Source: Dehalococcoidales bacterium
Lineage (GTDB): Bacteria; Chloroflexota; Dehalococcoidia; Dehalococcoidales; UBA3254
Direction of reading: 5' to 3'
NCBI GenBank assembly: GCA_016926695.1
Contig: JAFGOB010000185.1
Span: forward strand, 1 to 8,788
DNA length: 8,788 bases
Part shown: in pieces, positions 6,799-8,788 of the stretch
Numbering within the stretch: the first letter of the stretch is position 1
Layout: every line of letters begins with the position of its first letter
Made by a program: the position numbers and the translations under genes
Notes under the pieces: model-generated
Database searches by the model: none
Seen by the model: the letters and a program-made list of their open reading frames with translations, nothing else
What the model was told of the DNA's origin: nothing

Positions 6799-8559
6799 AT
6801 GTCTTTTTTGAGTGTTCTCCAGGAAGAAGAACTGGGAGGCGTCCTGGAGAAATATCTGATACCCGTACAATTTCCCAGAAATACCCTCATTATGCGTCAG
6901 GGGGACATGGGTGAGGGATGCTATATCATAGATGAAGGTATTGTCCGTCTGGAGGTAAAAAACAGCGAGACCAACACCGATGGCGTGATAGGTTTTCTTG
7001 AACCGATTGTGTTCGTAGGTGAGTTCAGCCTGCTGGACAACAAACCCCGCGAAGCCAGTGCTTACGCCCACACCGATGTCAAGGCACGTTACTTTTCAAA
7101 ACAAAGTTACGATGAAATTTCTCAAAAATTCCCCAGGATAGCCCTGACCATTGCAACCACGCTCAGCCAGAACCTGATAGAAAAACTGAGACAGGCCAAT
7201 GAAAAGGTAGCAGGATATATTTTTATGAATGATGTCGACCAGGATACGAACCAGATGGTAGAACGGGCACAAAGGGCCCAGAAGCTGTTCGCTTCCTGGA
7301 CAGAAGACAAAATAGACAGTCTTCTGGCGGACATAGCCTCAGCCATAGCCTCCCGGGCGGAAGAACTGGCAGCCGCTACAGTAGAGGAAACCAAAATCGG
7401 AGTAGCGGCAGATAAGATAACCAAAATAAAATTTGCCAGCCTGGAGGTTTTAAAAACATTGACAGGGCAAATCGCCTCTGGTTATCTCAGCCCGCTGGAA
7501 ACACAGGTCTCGGAAATCGCCTGTCCGGTGGGAGTTGTCTTCGGGATGATTCCGGTTACCAATCCCGTATCCACCATCAGCTTTAAAACTCTCATCTGTC
7601 TCAAGGGGCGAAACTCTCTCATTCTGAGCTGTCACCGCGATGCGCTGGGAGTGGGGAAACAGGCCTGTGACATCATCCGCTCGGTACTTGAAAAACACGG
7701 CGCGCCGGCCGACCTGGTCCAGCCTATATTACAGCGCAGCAGCCGGCAAAAGACCATCATGTTTATGAAACACCCCGGAGTATCGCTGATACTGGCCACC
7801 GGAGGCACAAGCATGGTTAGAGCAGCCTACAGCTCAGGCACGCCGGCCATCGGCGTCGGTTCGGGTAACGCTCCCGTGCTGGTCTGCAGCGATGCCGATA
7901 TCGCCAGGGCCGCTAAAAACATCGTGGACGGCAAGTCCTTTGATAACGGCGTCATCTGTGGATCGGAAAACAACCTGGTAGTCGTCTCAAGCGTACGCGA
8001 AGAGTTCATCCGGCAGCTTCAGGCCAATGGGGCAATAGTCTTATCGGCAGATGAGAAAGCCAGGTTTACACCCCGGATCTTCGATTCCGAAACATCCACG
8101 CTAAAAAAGAGCCTGGTAGGAAGATCGGCGGAAATTATCGCAGAACAGGCAGGAATTGCAGGCAAGCAAAAAATCCGCCTGGTTGTGGTGCCTATTGAGG
8201 GCAATGAAATCACCGGACCTTACGCACATGAAAAACTCGCGCCGGTGCTTTCACTGTATACAGTCAAGGATGAGGATGAAGGATTCAGAGTAGCCGGGCA
8301 TATTCTGGAGATGCAGGGCCGTGGTCATACAGCAGTCATCTATTCCCGTTCCAGTGAACTAGTGAAAAGATACGGACGGGAAATCGAAGCCAGCCGCATA
8401 CTGGTCAATGTTCCGGCCTCCTTCGGCTGCGTGGGAATAGGGTCAGGACTGTGTCCTTCTTTCACCCTGGGATGCGGAACCTTCGGAGGCACCTCAACCA
8501 CGGACAATATCGGATACAGACATTTGCTTAACATAAAAAGATTATCAATGAATTTTTAA
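6799..8559 (+). CDS. Cyclic-nucleotide-binding domain fused to CoA-acylating aldehyde dehydrogenase
   Basis: This 586-residue cytosolic protein joins two modules. Residues 1-135 form a Crp/EPAC-type cNMP-binding fold: QGDMGEGCYIIDEGIVRLEV (34-53), then the phosphate-binding cassette GEFSLLDNKPREAS (74-87) with Glu75 and Arg84 in the ligand positions, and a C-helix at about 107-135. No helix-turn-helix follows. Residues about 155-586 are an aldehyde dehydrogenase like the N-terminal half of AdhE, EutE or SauS, which interconvert an aldehyde and an acyl-CoA using NAD(P)H. Recognisable blocks are CPVGVVFGMIPVTNP (242-256), ILATGGTSMV (331-340), GVGSGNAPV (352-360), the catalytic Cys387 in FDNGVICGSE (381-390), and the terminal TLGCGTFGG (556-564). 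There is no iron alcohol dehydrogenase half. The aldehyde substrate is unknown; neighbours (MFS carrier, B12 mutase) do not settle it. I infer allosteric control by a cyclic nucleotide. Confidence 0.93.
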   Translation: MSFLSVLQEEELGGVLEKYLIPVQFPRNTLIMRQGDMGEGCYIIDEGIVRLEVKNSETNTDGVIGFLEPIVFVGEFSLLDNKPREASAYAHTDVKARYFSKQSYDEISQKFPRIALTIATTLSQNLIEKLRQANEKVAGYIFMNDVDQDTNQMVERAQRAQKLFASWTEDKIDSLLADIASAIASRAEELAAATVEETKIGVAADKITKIKFASLEVLKTLTGQIASGYLSPLETQVSEIACPVGVVFGMIPVTNPVSTISFKTLICLKGRNSLILSCHRDALGVGKQACDIIRSVLEKHGAPADLVQPILQRSSRQKTIMFMKHPGVSLILATGGTSMVRAAYSSGTPAIGVGSGNAPVLVCSDADIARAAKNIVDGKSFDNGVICGSENNLVVVSSVREEFIRQLQANGAIVLSADEKARFTPRIFDSETSTLKKSLVGRSAEIIAEQAGIAGKQKIRLVVVPIEGNEITGPYAHEKLAPVLSLYTVKDEDEGFRVAGHILEMQGRGHTAVIYSRSSELVKRYGREIEASRILVNVPASFGCVGIGSGLCPSFTLGCGTFGGTSTTDNIGYRHLLNIKRLSMNF

Positions 8560-8582
8560 CCGGAATAATATCTTTAAAGTTG

Positions 8583-8617
8583 AGATTCTGCGGCAACCGC
8601 AGGTTGCCGCAGAATCT
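8583..8617. terminator. Perfect 15-bp hairpin between convergent genes
   Basis: AGATTCTGCGGCAAC (8583-8597) and GTTGCCGCAGAATCT (8603-8617) are exact reverse complements around the loop CGCAG. The hairpin lies 24 bases after the dehydrogenase stop and 39 bases beyond the stop of the convergent gene, which suits a shared bidirectional terminator. Neither strand has a clear T-run after the stem, so it is not a textbook intrinsic terminator and may instead be a REP-like or 3'-end-stabilising element. Confidence 0.6.
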
Positions 8618-8655
8618 GTAGAATAATATGAAGAGGCCTTTGATACCAAATGGCT

Positions 8656-8788
8656 TTATTTGCCCCTGGCCTTAAGGTCGGTCCTGAGGTCATTTATGGC
8701 GGACTCCAGGTCGGTCTCCGGAGGGTATACCCGCTGAAAACCCAGCGCCTTGAATTTCTCCTCCACCACTTTATGGTCTTGTCTCCCC
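8656..8788 (-). CDS. Glutamate mutase sigma (B12-binding) subunit, C-terminal fragment
   Basis: Only the last 43 codons and stop are inside the window; the gene continues past the right edge. The peptide contains GRQDHKVVEEKFKALGF and RVYPPETDLESAINDLRTDL. This closely follows the end of the clostridial glutamate mutase S subunit, where a GKQ(N/D)-x4-VE-x-RFKxMGFDRVYPPGT block is followed by an amphipathic helix with a basic tail. That subunit binds adenosylcobalamin and, with the E subunit, converts glutamate to 3-methylaspartate in glutamate fermentation. The cobalamin-binding DxHxxG motif would lie outside the window and cannot be checked, so another stand-alone B12-binding protein is possible. 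It converges on the aldehyde dehydrogenase gene. Confidence 0.7.
   Translation of the reverse strand, partial: GRQDHKVVEEKFKALGFQRVYPPETDLESAINDLRTDLKARGK

Noticed and set aside
1..8788. CRISPR arrays, tRNA or rRNA genes, insertion sequences.
   Set aside because: No regularly spaced repeats, cloverleaf, conserved rRNA segments, transposase motifs or terminal inverted repeats were seen.

Overview
The window looks like part of the chromosome of a bacterium that invests heavily in cytosolic signalling, most likely an anaerobic Firmicute of the Desulfotomaculum/Pelotomaculum type. This rests on strong AAGGAGG-type ribosome binding sites, balanced base composition, stacked PAS/GAF histidine kinases, an AdhE-like CoA-acylating aldehyde dehydrogenase and the end of a B12-dependent glutamate mutase subunit. 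The taxonomic guess is inference only.

Left part (1-4808): a signalling cluster. A short plus-strand histidine kinase core (56-823) has no sensor domain. Converging on it is a two-gene minus-strand operon. This holds a 1197-residue soluble hybrid of PAS and GAF domains with a kinase core (4808-1215), followed 15 bases later by a receiver-only response regulator (1199-843). The two kinase cores are close paralogues, so one receiver sits between two kinases that might both use it.

Middle (4809-6798): a 326-base divergent intergenic region, a 12-helix MFS carrier resembling the oxalate/formate and monocarboxylate group (5135-6382), then a 416-base gene-free stretch. Both intergenic regions contain a related 18-base dyad (15 of 18 positions identical), which hints at a shared regulator. 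The second also holds a perfect TATAAT and a leader of about 130 bases that can fold into a nested stem.

Right part (6799-8788): the most unusual gene, a fusion of an N-terminal Crp-type cyclic-nucleotide-binding domain, with its phosphate-binding cassette intact, to a complete CoA-acylating aldehyde dehydrogenase. It has no DNA-binding domain. This suggests an enzyme controlled directly by a cyclic nucleotide. After it come a perfect 15-bp hairpin and, on the opposite strand, the last 43 codons of what looks like the cobalamin-binding sigma subunit of glutamate mutase.

A working model (inference): the carrier imports or exports a small carboxylate or sulfonate, the fused dehydrogenase interconverts an acyl-CoA and its aldehyde under second-messenger control, and the neighbouring PAS/GAF kinase-receiver pair senses a cytosolic redox or metabolite signal. 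The substrates cannot be read from the sequence.
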